A DNA stretch of 64,000 nt from Evernia prunastri (Eukaryota > Ascomycota > Lecanoromycetes > Lecanorales > Parmeliaceae): positions 124,001-188,000 of the forward strand of contig NKYR01000032.1 of the NCBI GenBank assembly GCA_003184365.1, read 5' to 3'. Shown one piece after another: positions 12,513 to 23,691 of this stretch (position 1 is the stretch's first letter; every line of letters starts with the position of its first letter). A program made the translations under genes and the position numbers. The notes beneath the pieces are model-generated. The model was not told the origin of the DNA. It ran no database searches and saw nothing but the letters and a program-made list of their open reading frames with translations.

Positions 12513-13232
12513 GATAGGCTTTGACGTTTGCAAAAGTACAGGATCTGGTATGGTTAGGAGTATGATGCAGAAAGGAAAAGGGTGTCTGCTGGCTGGATCA
12601 GAGTGGTATTTGTGGAATTGTCGTTGCACGAAGCGCTATTGATGATTGCTTTTCCGTTGCGACAATAGGCAGACCACAACCTCAATACGATGCTCTTGAA
12701 AGACACAGACACTGATGTTTTTGAAGTCACTGCTAGCTATGTTCAATACCAAGCATATAAATGCCGGATATCCAAAAGCGCAAACTGCGTTCCACCTCCA
12801 GTGTTCTTCCTCAATCTCCAACACCCGCCTGTCCTTCCCCCTTCTGAAAGATTTGAGGCCCAAAGTAAGAACGAACCTTGTAAGGATGTGGGTCGTAGTG
12901 TGTGATGAGGTGAGCTGGTTATCAGCGAGCTCTGGGCAACTTGTAGTATGAGGGTTTGTCGTCGGGTGAGGTAGAGAGGATGGGGGTGATAAGATTTGTA
13001 TTTGATTGGAGGATGCAAGAAGCCAAGTGAGGTGTTGATCAAAGAAAGGCCCGCTTAGTCACGATGTACGGTAAAGTAAGGTAACGATGGGTAAGGCTTA
13101 GTGGCAGTATCCCTTGGCATCCCGTCGTCAGTGTCCACCTTCAGGCGGTAGCAGTTATCTTTGTTTGTCTCGCTGTGCAACTTATTAACCTCAACTTTGA
13201 TCTTGAATACTGTCCCCTTAGCTTAATCGAAA
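12513..13232. promoter_or_regulatory. divergent intergenic region between PCF11 and the I9 inhibitor
   Basis: The 720 nt between two divergent ATGs must contain both promoters. A pyrimidine-rich, A/T-containing leader precedes the ATG at 13233. No specific factor site can be assigned with confidence, and open frames here lack domains. Confidence 0.4.
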
Positions 13233-13587
13233 ATGAAGCCTCAGGCTCTCCTTGCCCTTCTGGGTATCCTGGCTTTGGGCGTCAATGGACTTGCACCGCA
13301 GCAACAGTACCTTATCACATATCCAAAAGAAGCTCCTCAGTCCGACCTTGATGACTATAAGCATGCAATAACAGCTGCTGGAGGTCAAATACTACACGAG
13401 TACGAGCTCATCAAGTAAGAACATCTGCGTCGAGGAATCATGAGATGCATATGTTGACTGGTTCTTCAGAGGTTTTGTTGTCAAAGCTTCCGCACAAGCT
13501 CTCGATACAATCCATACCTTGTCCCAAAAGCATTCGCCCACTATCGAAGAAGACAAGACTGTGACTATTCAAGACCAAGGGTTGTGA
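13233..13587 (+). CDS. small secreted protein with inhibitor I9-like fold
   Basis: Two exons, 13233-13414 and 13470-13587, give 99 residues. The phase-2 intron is 55 nt (gtaaga..cag). Residues 1 to about 19 form a signal peptide (hydrophobic LLALLGILALGVNG). The mature part has the I9/propeptide-inhibitor pattern: QQYLITYPKEAPQSDLDDYK, AAGGQILHEYELIKGFVVKA, then SAQALDTIHTL and a final strand IEEDKTVTIQ. This is the compact beta-alpha-beta fold of subtilisin propeptides and of fungal proteinase inhibitors such as yeast Pbi2, and the size fits a free-standing inhibitor. Family knowledge suggests it binds a subtilase; the secretion signal points to an extracellular or vacuolar target, which is inference. 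It lies divergent from PCF11. Confidence 0.85.
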
Positions 13588-14325
13588 ATCTCCGAGAGAC
13601 GAAGCTTTGAGCGATCAGGCTACTCTTGAGCGGACAGACTGGGGGTTTGCGGGGGCGTTGTTGGTCTTGAATGAACTTTTTGGGCGTATGCTTGACGGAG
13701 CAGAGGCCAATGTACGACACCTTCGAGACCAAGATACCAATAAAATAACGCGTTGGGTTGCATGGATTGTGTCACGATTGGGAGGATGCGTTTCACTCGG
13801 GAAGATCCCACAATACTCTCTCGGAACCATGATAGTTAGAAATCACCACCACGTTTCGTGTCATATTAGACTTACAAAATGCCCTCTACTCTAAAGCCTG
13901 ACTCCGGTCCTTGTGGGTCGGTGGCTCTGATGGCGGTGACTGAGACTCTGGATAGCTGGCAAATGCTCTCCAGCGGACAGAGAAAGAATACAAATGGATA
14001 AATTACTGCCCTTTGTTTGGCAAGACAACGGCAGTATACTATACTGAAAGCCAATCGACGTATTGTATAGCAAACAATCAAATATAGACTTAGGAACAAA
14101 GCGGCTTTATCAATTTATCAACTGCGTGGTACGCTAACGGAGCTTTCAAAGCCCGACGGACAAGGCTTCTTTCACTATGTACTGCTTTGTTCAACATCGC
14201 GTCTCCCGAGGCCACTCCCACCACCATTCATGCCCTATGCTCCCAGCGCCCCGCCAAAATGCTTCATAGTTCTGCCTTTTACTCTTCTCATACCTACATG
14301 AACACGAGACCACATAAGATACCCC
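13588..14325. other. intergenic, no supported gene
   Basis: Short frames occur on both strands without ATG-started exons or domains. The last part should hold the HOOK gene promoter. Confidence 0.5.
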
Positions 14326-17300
14326 ATGGCAATGAATGGAACACTTCCCCACGAAACCGAGGCGGCGCTGGTCGTCTGGGTAAGTCGCGCTTTCCCCAAC
14401 TACCAAGACCACCCCAACACTTACATACGTGCCTAGGTCAACTCTTTCCCCCTCTCCAACCATGTGCATTCGCTGAGCGAAATGAATGATGGACAGGCAT
14501 TCTGGGAGATGCTCGGTACGTATCGCCCAATTCCAGAAAAAACGAGATACATGCTGATTGAGGATGATTTAGGCGAAATAAACCCCGAAGCTTTTACAGG
14601 AGAATTGCCAAGTAGGAAACAATCAGATTATGCACGGCAGCAGAACTGTGAATCACTCCAATCATGAAGCCATTTCGAAGCATCAAGGCTGACCTGAAGC
14701 AGTGCAGTACGTATACAGGAAGATGGCGTCATACTTAGATGAACAGGACGCAAGTTTTCCAATCTTGACGGACGATGAACTCAGGGATATGGCTGTCGAT
14801 GAGTCAAGCATTGCTATTGCCAAAGCACGTTTACCGCGGCCGTGGACGGCAGCTACAATGACTAATCTGTGGTTGCAGTTTCTGAAAGTAGTCCTCCAGG
14901 TCGTCATCACTCCACCAAATGAAATGCTCTTCCAGAGGATCCAAAAGCTCCCAGATCCTACCCCGCAAGTCATTCTGAGACTTTGGCAAGAGATGACAAA
15001 AGGAGCTGGGGATGAAGAAGTGGATGGAAGCAGCGAAATGGGGTCCGATCGAAGAAGTTCGAACAGCGGCTCCACCTTCTCTCCAGCTCGAGCCATTGAT
15101 CGAGAACTGTTGCTCGAGCAAAATCTCGCGGAGCTCAAGTCACACCTAGATCGCTGTGAAGCTGAGGTCAAGGACCTAAAGGAAGCAAAAGAACAAACAG
15201 ATGATGCCTACAACCGGCTGCAAGAAAGTTATGACGCTGTCCGGAAAGAGTCATTTGAGACCGAGAAGCAATTAAAGAAGTTCACAACCATGCATAGCGC
15301 GAGTGAGCAGCGGTCAGTAAAGGAATTAGAGACCAAGATTTCACAGCAAGAAGAGGTCATCGGTCGCCAAGAAACACAGATCAATGAGTATCGGTCAAAG
15401 GAGATGGAGATGGAACGAAAGATCAAGAAGCTCGACGCGGCCGACAACCGACTACAAAATCTTCAAGATGATTTCGATGTGCAGAAGGTAGAATTGGAAC
15501 ATCAGACAAAGAAAGCAAATGCCGGCGAAAAGTACAAACAGAAGGTCCAAGCCAGTCAAAACGTTGAGAAAGAGCGTGACTTTCTGCGCAAAGAGCTCGA
15601 TGAAGCTCGTTCCAGGCTTGAAGAAGCTGAGAATTTCCGCAGGAGCAATGTAAAGCTTCAGCAAGAGAACCGCGAGATCAGCCAGACGCTCTCTCGGAGT
15701 GAAAGAGACAATACTGAGCTAAGAGAGACCAAACAATCGTATCTGGGCGAAATAAACCGGCTCCATCAGGACTCGAAGTCGCTACGGGACGCTTTGGCGC
15801 AATCGCAAGACAGGATAACAGAATTAGAGGAGAGGCGTGGAGGTTCAGAACGCGATTCGTCAGTGGATGATGGGCTCGAAGCCGAACTCGCAGAAGCCTT
15901 GAACCATGAACAGCAAATGCAAGTTGCCAGCACTGTCACTCTGTGGACACGAGTACTGATGAATAGCAGGAAAATTCGGATCACTGAGCTCGAAAAGCAA
16001 GTTCGGCAGTTGACGAGTGACGCGAGTGACAAAGATGCTAAGCTCGCCGTGCTTCAAGGGCAGCTTGACATTGCCCAAGAAGAATCGGCCAACGAGTATA
16101 AACAAGTATTCAAAATCCGCCAAAAGATGTCTGTCCTCCAGTCTTCCCTCACAGAAGTCAGGCAAGGCCATCCAATCGAAGGGTCTGTATCCGCCGTCCC
16201 ACTTGTGGACCTTATGGCTTACGATGTTAAAAGCACCGAGACATTCAAGAAGATGCGCGAACAAGTCAAAGCTCAGCAGAAGCAGTGCGCCCATCTCGAA
16301 GAAAAGCTGTCAACAGTCCAGAAGGCCCTAGCGGCAGCAGAGAGTGATCGTATGTCTTCCTTCGAGAATCACTGCATGTTGACAGATCTTACCATTGACC
16401 TTTTTGAAGGGGAACTCGTCGACAAACCCAAGCTTCAAGTTGTCGAAGAGGTAAGGAAGCAGAACTCGTTAGCAATGAGGCAACTCCAAAACGAGCATGA
16501 TGCTTTGCGGAAACGACACAATCGGCTGAACGATCTGTTTGTTGATTTAACGGAGGAGCGTAACGACGCCTGGCGCGATTCCCATCAAGTTCGCATTGAG
16601 AATGGTGAGATTAGAATGAAGGCCGACGCCAACAGCCAAACCCTCCAGGAATCGACACGCCTCCTGCAGCAACAGTCTGCGATACCCGAATCAAACGGCC
16701 AAAGCAAAGACGTTGAAATATATGCAAATAAGATCGAGGAAGGCAGACAACGGCTGGCAAAAGCCCAGAAGGTATGCAAAGAGATCGCTCCGTCGGACTT
16801 GGCTTCCGAGATTGTGTCTTTTCCCCAGCAACCTTCATCGCCACACTCTCCATCCTCCTCATCGCGCTTATCTTCACTCACCTCCACACGGCTCTCCTCA
16901 ACTTCCTCGTCACGCTTTTCCAAAGGTTTCTCAATGTTGAAACGCCGCGGCGGCTGATGCTGACAAAATTCCCGCGATAGCACATCGAAGAGCAGGATGC
17001 CCTTGTCAAAGACCTTGAGGCCCGCCTCGAGCGGAACAAAGAATCGGCCACAACCAACGCCGAAGATGCTAAGGAAGAACCACTAACGAAGGTCAGTGAA
17101 TGGGCATCCTTAAAGAGCTTCACCTTGTTCAATGCTTTTCTCCACCAGCGAATGTCACACGGTGCTGATCACACTATCCTCTCTCAGACTGTTCCAACAC
17201 CCGCAGAACGGTCATATACACAAAACCTCGAGCGCGAGCTCAAGCTCATTGCTTCGGCGTATCACGACCTCGCAGGCCGATTACAGATGAACAGCGTCAC

Positions 17301-17385
17301 GTTGCAGAGGAGAGCAGAAGCTCCGAAGAGCTGGCTAGGTAGGCAGAGGAAGGCGATGGAGGGAGTCGGGGGTCTTGTACGGTAG
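14326..17385 (+). CDS. Hook-family dynein/early endosome adaptor
   Basis: Six exons: 14326-14379, 14437-14515, 14573-14647, 14703-16771, 16981-17091 and 17188-17385, giving 861 residues. The N-terminal Hook domain (about 1-165) is built by joining exons 1-4: LVVWVNSFPLSNHVHSLSEM, GQAFWEMLGEINPEAFTGEL and QQNLQYVYRKMASYL match the family order (W.N.FP, L.DG..., ID...F, NL..VY.KM). Residues from about 190 to 800 are coiled coil with dense Glu/Lys/Gln heptads. The C-terminus (ERELKLIASAYHDLAGRLQ and PKSWLGRQR) matches the cargo-complex-binding end of fungal HookA-type proteins. Such proteins link early endosomes to dynein for transport along microtubules. The 209-nt intron 4 stays open for 62 codons past exon 4, so intron retention would give a Ser-rich alternative end. 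The start ATG has a second ATG two codons later. Confidence 0.9.
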
Positions 17386-17637
17386 TCGCGCGCAGTGAGG
17401 GTATATGTGGCTTAGAGATACTGTGTCTGCATAGCGGTGGAGTTCTGCTGCTGCTCTCTCTCTCTCCATTTGGATGTAAGAGATCGTTGGTAATTTGGCA
17501 GAGCGGCATTATACCCATTTAGGTTTGAGTGTTCACATTAGGAATCTGGATATCTCACAAATTTTCACATACATGCATGCATTCCTCTCGACCGTTCTTC
17601 ATGCTCAGTCGAACATCTTCATCCCCGTCCTTATCAC
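17386..17637. other. 3' flank of the Hook gene
   Basis: The probable 3' UTR contains a short CT dinucleotide tract. No gene is seen. Confidence 0.4.
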
Positions 17638-17983
17638 CATCCTCATCCCAATATGGCAAGCAGTACGCTTCCTCAATAAATCTGACATCACTCGCCCTGG
17701 TCTGATAATGCTATCTATCTATCTATCTATCTATGCACAGCCATCCACACCAAACCAGCCTCATTCATGAGTCATGGCCGGCTTCAATACTTGTACACCA
17801 GNNNNNNNNNNNNNNCATCCTCATCCCAATATGGCAAGCAGTACGCTTCCTCAATAAATCTGACATCACTCGCCCTGGTCTGATAATGCTATCTATCTAT
17901 CTATCTATCTATCTATGCACAGCCATCCACACCAAACCAGCCTCATTCATGAGTCATGGCCGGCTTCAATACTTGTACACCAG
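17638..17983. repeat. assembly gap flanked by two copies of one segment
   Basis: Fourteen Ns lie at 17802-17815. The 164 bp before the gap (17638-17801) and the 168 bp after it (17816-17983) are the same sequence except for one extra CTAT unit: six units at 17711-17734, seven at 17889-17916. Both copies end in the same ttgtacaccag. The simplest reading is one genomic segment represented twice because contig ends were not merged, or two alleles of a microsatellite locus. A true tandem duplication with a sequencing gap is less likely. Confidence 0.9.
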
Positions 17984-18055
17984 TACACCAGTCCACCAGT
18001 CCACCAGTACACCAGTACACCGGTCCACCAGTCCACCCAGTACACCAGTACAATT
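17975..18055. repeat. 8-bp minisatellite (CCAGTACA/CCAGTCCA)
   Basis: About nine imperfect tandem units alternate between CCAGTACA and CCAGTCCA. It sits directly after the second copy of the gap-flanking segment, and the first copy ends at the first unit of this array. This explains why assembly failed at this point. Confidence 0.85.
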
Positions 18056-18652
18056 ATGCAACGATGCAATGATTCCCTAGTTAGGTGCCGGTGTATGTCA
18101 CCAGGTGGTTTTGGCTTTGAGTGGTTCTGGCTTTGAGTGGTATTGCGCTTTTGAGTGGTATTGCGGCTTGAGGAAGGTACCGCGCTTTGGAAGGGGGGAG
18201 AGTACAACGTGGTCAAGTGCGGTTTGGAGGGTGTTGCGCTTTTGGAAGGTAGGGAGGGTATGATGTTGTCGAGTGCGGTTTTGGAAAGTGGGTAGAGTGT
18301 GATGTGGTCGAGTGTGGTTCGTGGTTTTCCCTTTCCCGGCAGAGGGAAAGTGTGGGGGTGGGGGTTGGTATGGTATGGGATGGGATGGGAGTTAAGATGG
18401 GGATGGAGATGTGGATGAGGGTGGAGATGGGGATGGGGATGGCTATGGATGGAGATGGACATGGAGATGGAGTTGTTAACGTGGGATGTTATGTCGAGAT
18501 CGAGCTTGGGTGTAATCCCACAATGTCCCCCTTCCGACCTGTGGTTCGGATAGGATTGACTGCTCAATTGTGCACTTAGTCGGCTTCGCTGACGAAACAC
18601 CTATTTACTTATCTATCTGCCTAACTCTCTTCCCCTTCCTCCCCATTTTTTC

Positions 18653-18678
18653 CCTCTCTCTCTCTCTCTCTCTCTCTT
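18653..18678. repeat. CT dinucleotide microsatellite
   Basis: An uninterrupted run of about 12 CT units lies in a pyrimidine-rich stretch of the plus strand. Confidence 0.9.
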
Positions 18679-19454
18679 TCTCCGCCCCTCTTGCCCCTGT
18701 TTGAGAGTAGGATATCCTATCTGTGGGTTGCAGATAGGAACTGGGAAGGCTTCAGGCTAGGGCGGGTGCGGCGTTGCCCTGGGAAGGAGGGCAGGGGGGA
18801 GGGGAGGGATGTTATATGGGACTGTAGAGCCAATGTTGGATATAGAGTATGGAGAAGAGAGAAGAGAGAATACAGAAAAGAGTACAGAGCAAAGAACAAG
18901 GTAGATAAAAGAAGGTGAAAGGCGCCCTGATCAGTGAGACTGATTATCTCACGTTTGAATGCCTGTGCTTTTCTCTTGATGATGAGGAGGGAGATGACGA
19001 GGGAGAAGATGCACGTATGCATCGTTGTATAAGGTGCGTGAAGAGTAGACAGAGAGACCGACATATCTTATGCCAATGTAAAGATCTAATATCGCACCAT
19101 TTGCACATGTATGTCTAATCCACGCCGCTTGCATCGCAGTCATACGAAGTCAAGGAAGAGCCAGCGCCAGATCCAACCAGGTGCGATCGCGAGAGCTGAA
19201 CCGAGGGAATAGGAGACCTTGTGTCTGTGGGACCCTTTAATGAATCCGACGACGCTACCATCGCTCGACTTGTGAGTGAGGAATTTCAGCTTGTCTGTCC
19301 GGGGTGTATTCTACTTTCTACGCATCTTCAGCGCTGGCGTCGGCGATGACACTGAAAGATGTGTCTGTGGTGTAAACGATGCTGGTTAATAATTGGAGCA
19401 GAAGGTTTGGTCGGTGAAGACGTTCCTGGAGAGTACTGCTGTGGTTAGGCCTGA

Positions 19455-19475
19455 GGGGTTGGGGTTGGGGTTGGG
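19455..19475 (+). other. putative G-quadruplex motif
   Basis: Three GGGG runs and one GGG run separated by TT loops form a canonical intramolecular G4 sequence. It resembles a TTGGGG telomere-like repeat but is far too short and internal to be a telomere. Confidence 0.6.
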
Positions 19476-22189
19476 CACGGGAAATGAATGGATGGAAGGC
19501 GAACTACTTGGGTGGTAGGTAGGGGAAAGGTTTCTGTCTAAATTAGTCCCAATGCTTGCTAGATTGGTGTTAAAAGATGTTGTCTTGGTGCCCCAGACGG
19601 TCTTGAAGATGAGATATTGCGTATACTTATGCAGTGAATGGCGCCGGTGGACTGTGAACATTGTCGACGCTGTGAGTCGGATGGCTCGTACATCGACACA
19701 GGAAGGTATGTCACATCGTTCTCCTTTCCAAAATCCCTCAGAGGTGTGATCACCTTCGCGGTTATGATGCCTATAGTAAGGCTGCGGCTTATGGAGTGAA
19801 ACTGGTCAGGACCTTGCTAGCGAGCGGGGAATAGTGGGAGTGCTTAGATCCTTTCCCGCAGAGTATTTCTGGTCTGGCTTACCACCATGATAATTTTGAG
19901 GGCGTTAACGCTTGCGCATAATTGTTAGTCGCCTATTCCTGGAAAGTTTTCATCTGACTCTAGCGAATTGGGGGTGGGAATAAGGGGGACCAGGAAGGGG
20001 AGAGAAGGGCAATGACAGCGATGTCCCTAGACCATAGTGACGAATAGGTTGCGGTTCTCGCTTGCAGAAATAGTGCAGGCCTCAAAGGCTCGTATCTGAA
20101 AAACTGGTTCCGAGACGGCCGGCTGCGGCATCGAACTTTCCTTCATGCCGGTCTGCATTGATACCATGCAGGGAAAGATTGGGGACCGTTCCGCCAGGTC
20201 GATGTACAGGCTTCTCAAGACCTGTACTATTGCGATGGTGGGTATTCTTATTCTCGGGTTTTGGTCTCCGCGAACGATTTATCACTCTGGGATCATGTGG
20301 CCCAGAAGTAAGGTATGCAGGCGTAGAACTGCACTTTACAAGATGATGGTACCGTGTTGGTGGTTTGTGGCGTTAAATCTAGACTCAAGGCAATCGAGAC
20401 AATATTGATTCCACAAGTTTCGCCTGGATCAAGCGCGAGAGCAGAGTACAGGGCCATCAGTGTCTGCTTAACTAGAAGGACCTTGTCATGGTGGACCCCA
20501 AGAATCCACCTATCCAACGCTCAGTGCTGACACGTGTCGAAATTTTCGGCAACACGATTGGTCTCAATGTAGCTCGTTACCAAGGACTTCATGGATTCAG
20601 AATCTCTGTTTGAACTTTGCGAATAGAGTCAATGCAGGTATTCGTCGTACATGGGTTCGGTTAAGCAGGTGGGCGAGTACAGATTCTCGCAAAGTCAAAG
20701 GCGGAAATTTTTCCAATGTCACCCTGCATCAATAAGGTGGGTCCTCTCAAACCCACGGACGGACGTGTACCAACCCCCGTAGTATACGTCGGACGACTCG
20801 AACATTGATTTGTCATGAAAACAGATTGTCAAGTAGTATCAGTAGTATCAGTCAGCTCTGCGCGCCTCGACTTATGCAATGTCGACTTTTGGATATCTTA
20901 CTGTTACTATGCATTTCCAGCAGCCATATCTTTTCAAGACGCTATATGATTTCTGTAGAGCTGTGTCGCTCGTTCTTGGTCACCTACTGCTTTCTGTGAA
21001 GAGTATTTGTGAGAAGTTGCAACATACTACCGCTTTACTTCGGGGATTGCTTGTCCCTTCAAAAGCCATTGTTCAAAAATTGGTGTATTTCTTCATCAGC
21101 CCACCCTCTGGTCAATGGACACCCACGAGATCCCCAGTCCCGGCGGGCTCATCATACCACACGTCTTATTCCAAGCTTCTGTCTCGATCGATTCCATCAC
21201 ATGGCAATTGACGACTTCGGCATTGCTTCTCAACTTGAAAGAGCAGTAGCCAGCAGGTTAGCCCGCTTCGAGGATGACTTACCTTTGGTGATTGAAGGAC
21301 ATGCGTTTTTAGTACCCATAATCCCACGGCATGGGACTGAGAAATGTGCTAAACTTACAGATTACTGCAGTGCTGTGTACCCTAGCATCAGCATTAGTCT
21401 GCTTACGCCTTACAACCATCGGTAGGTTCTGATAAGGGAGGAGTAGTCATCGTCTGAGGATGCGGAAGGTAAATTGGGAAGCGAACGCCTTCCGCCTTAC
21501 AGGAACAAGGCCGTTGTTGATTGTTGGTGCATGAATAATTTTTCAGTCTGAGATTCAAAGACAGGTTTACCAAAATGACGACCGTAGAGCAAGACCAGAC
21601 TGTAGTGAAGGAGCGGCACGAGCTGCTATCCAGAGAGAGGATTCGTGAGTATGCAAGCCGCTGGTTCAGGACATCAGTGAATGGACCAAAGCTCTAGACT
21701 GTCAGTGGGCTTTTCCAAGAAGATCTGAAATTTACGTAATAATAAGCTTACCATCCACAAAGTGGGAGCGAGATGCACCATCGAATCACCAACGTTCTGT
21801 GCATACTGTAATCTTTTTGGATGTCAGCGACATGCATTTTTGCGAACAATCAGCGAGGTGCAGATGGCTTGTCCAGAGCTATGGGTCCGAACTTCTTTCC
21901 AACGAGGCGTATGATCGCCAACTTGTACAGTTTGTGATCGCTTCAGGTTTCTGGTGGGCCGGCATTGCAGACGTAGTAATGGCTTGGAGACTTCTGCCCA
22001 AATTCCCCTCCTTCTATCAGAATCACGGCGGTGAATGTTATGGATGACCGCATGATATCACTGTGCTGAATCTGGCCGATCAGATATAAAAGGCGAGGTC
22101 TGCGCACCCGAATCTTCTTCCTCGAGAAATCAAAGGAAAACACTATCTTAAAAGACTCTTGACACAATCAGCAGCACAAAGCCCCCACA

Positions 22190-22871
22190 ATGTTCCTCAC
22201 TTATGCCTTCGTCAGCCTATACCTGGCGGCTCAAAGCTTTGCTGTACCTGCTCCAAGCAGCCAGAATGCGACCATAGAGCCCCGTGTAACGTGAATTCAA
22301 TAACTGGAGCAATCATTTGCTTCAGCACTCTGACACCATTTTTAATAGTCATTGTGGCGATGCTACCTACTATACTCAGGGAGGGCAAGCGGGATCTTGT
22401 GGAAACGTCAACTCTGTGGGTCTGCCATTTTCATGGGTATTCGCAAAGAATATTCCTAATGTGAGCTTCCGATTCCAGGACAGTTCCGAGATCATTGCTT
22501 TGTCCAATTACTGGCAAGACAACGAGTCGCCAGGACCATACTGTGGCCGCAAAATCCAGATCACGAATCAGGGAGGCGGTTCTGACAACAATGGCGTGGG
22601 GAACGTAGTTGTCGCTACGGTCCAAGACACTTGTCCCTCATGCGACGAAAACCATCTGGGTATTGATCTTGCGTTCCTGAGAATAATGAGTGTGCTGACC
22701 TCTTTTGCTACTAGATTTGAGCGAGGGAGCCTTTCAGGCTTTGACAGGTGGTAACCTTGATCCCCCTGGCGAATTCAATATTTGCTGGTAAGGCTTCGTG
22801 ACATGCTGGTATATTTCACGTTCACTGACACTTTCGCCAGGCACTTCTGTAACGCGGATGGATCGTGTTAG
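22190..22871 (+). CDS. secreted RlpA/expansin-like double-psi beta-barrel protein
   Basis: Four exons: 22190-22290, 22349-22659, 22715-22787 and 22841-22871, giving 171 residues. Residues 1-18 are a signal peptide ending at the FA|VP cleavage site. The mature domain begins HCGDATYYTQGGQAGSCGN and has the family landmarks GPYCGRKIQI, VVVATVQDTCPSCDENHLDL, then SEGAFQALTGG and a C-terminal WHFC. Paired cysteines suggest disulfides. The pattern fits the fungal rare-lipoprotein-A-like / barwin-like family, the catalytic-like half of expansins, without an attached carbohydrate-binding module. Such proteins loosen or bind polysaccharide or act as small secreted effectors; a specific role is not shown. 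The exon 1 donor (gtgaat) was chosen because it alone keeps the CGDATYY frame. Confidence 0.88.
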
Positions 22872-23691
22872 AGGATTTCTGTCTCTAAAAGGAGTAAAGG
22901 CAATCAGGAAGTTGAATGTGACACGGTCTAGCATATCTCTTTAGCACACTCATTGGCCTGGCGAGGGACGCCTCCAAGGTCTGATTTCCATCCATCAGAG
23001 AGCAAATCGTGCAACATGGCACGGAATCTTTCTCTCAAATTGTTCCCTTAATGAGCAAGACATAATATAAGAGACAACAAAAGATATGTTGTAAAAAAGA
23101 ATCTGGAAGGCTCATTGGCGAAAACATCGCGGGCCCAGAACCAATACGCCTGACTATCAATGTGACTCCAAGGTAATCTAAGGTAGAGAAATGTTTGGCC
23201 TCCACCGATTATGCAAAGTAAGTTGTCAGGTAAAAGAATGGAAAAGCCAACGCAACCATTCGAAATAGTGAAATGTCGTGTTACACGGACACTGTGGATT
23301 GAGAGCTTGGATTTTACCTTGCTGACAGTGTGAAGGACTGTGTTCCACGGAGTCTGCTAGAATCAAGATTAAGATTTGCAAAATGTGAGAATCGCCGTAT
23401 TTTATTCCCTTTTTACGGTACTAGTATGTACCTACTTGGAGGTAGCTAGCGCGGATGCCGTTACAATACAAGACTCTAGGTTAGAGTATTGCGGGGCACC
23501 GACCTTGGCCCCGCTCCCGGCCAAGGCTGTATCCTGTATCTCATGCACTTTTCAGTGTCATCTCTTCACCTTCTCTTAAGAGAGAGACTTGACATAAGTT
23601 GTTTGGCTCTTCTGGTCTGCTAATCTCGCGACTATCACCTTCTATCTTTCAGCTCCTGCGCATCCTGTGATTCTCTGGCCTCTCCTTAACC
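22872..23691. other. intergenic, no supported gene
   Basis: Both flanking genes are on the plus strand. The stretch before 23692 is the presumed promoter of the DUF7730 gene. Nothing else is recognised. Confidence 0.5.

Larger units (their letters stand above)
18056..22189. other. gene-poor repeat-rich segment
   Basis: Contains G-rich degenerate ggatgg/gagatgg tracts (18340-18480), a CT microsatellite and unsupported short frames. An ATG-started 110-codon frame at 20879-21211 and a 75-codon frame near 21200-21425 have no recognisable domain. A 24-codon ATG frame at 21574 ending at a gtgagt-like donor and a frame at 21799-22047 could be pieces of an unrecognised or decayed gene, but they could not be joined. 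Confidence 0.4.

Noticed and set aside
17733..18600. Frames over the CTAT and CCAGTACA repeats
   Set aside because: Translations of simple repeats and of the N gap; no protein evidence.
19455..19475. Telomere remnant
   Set aside because: Only three to four units, internal and not the TTAGGG repeat of filamentous ascomycetes.
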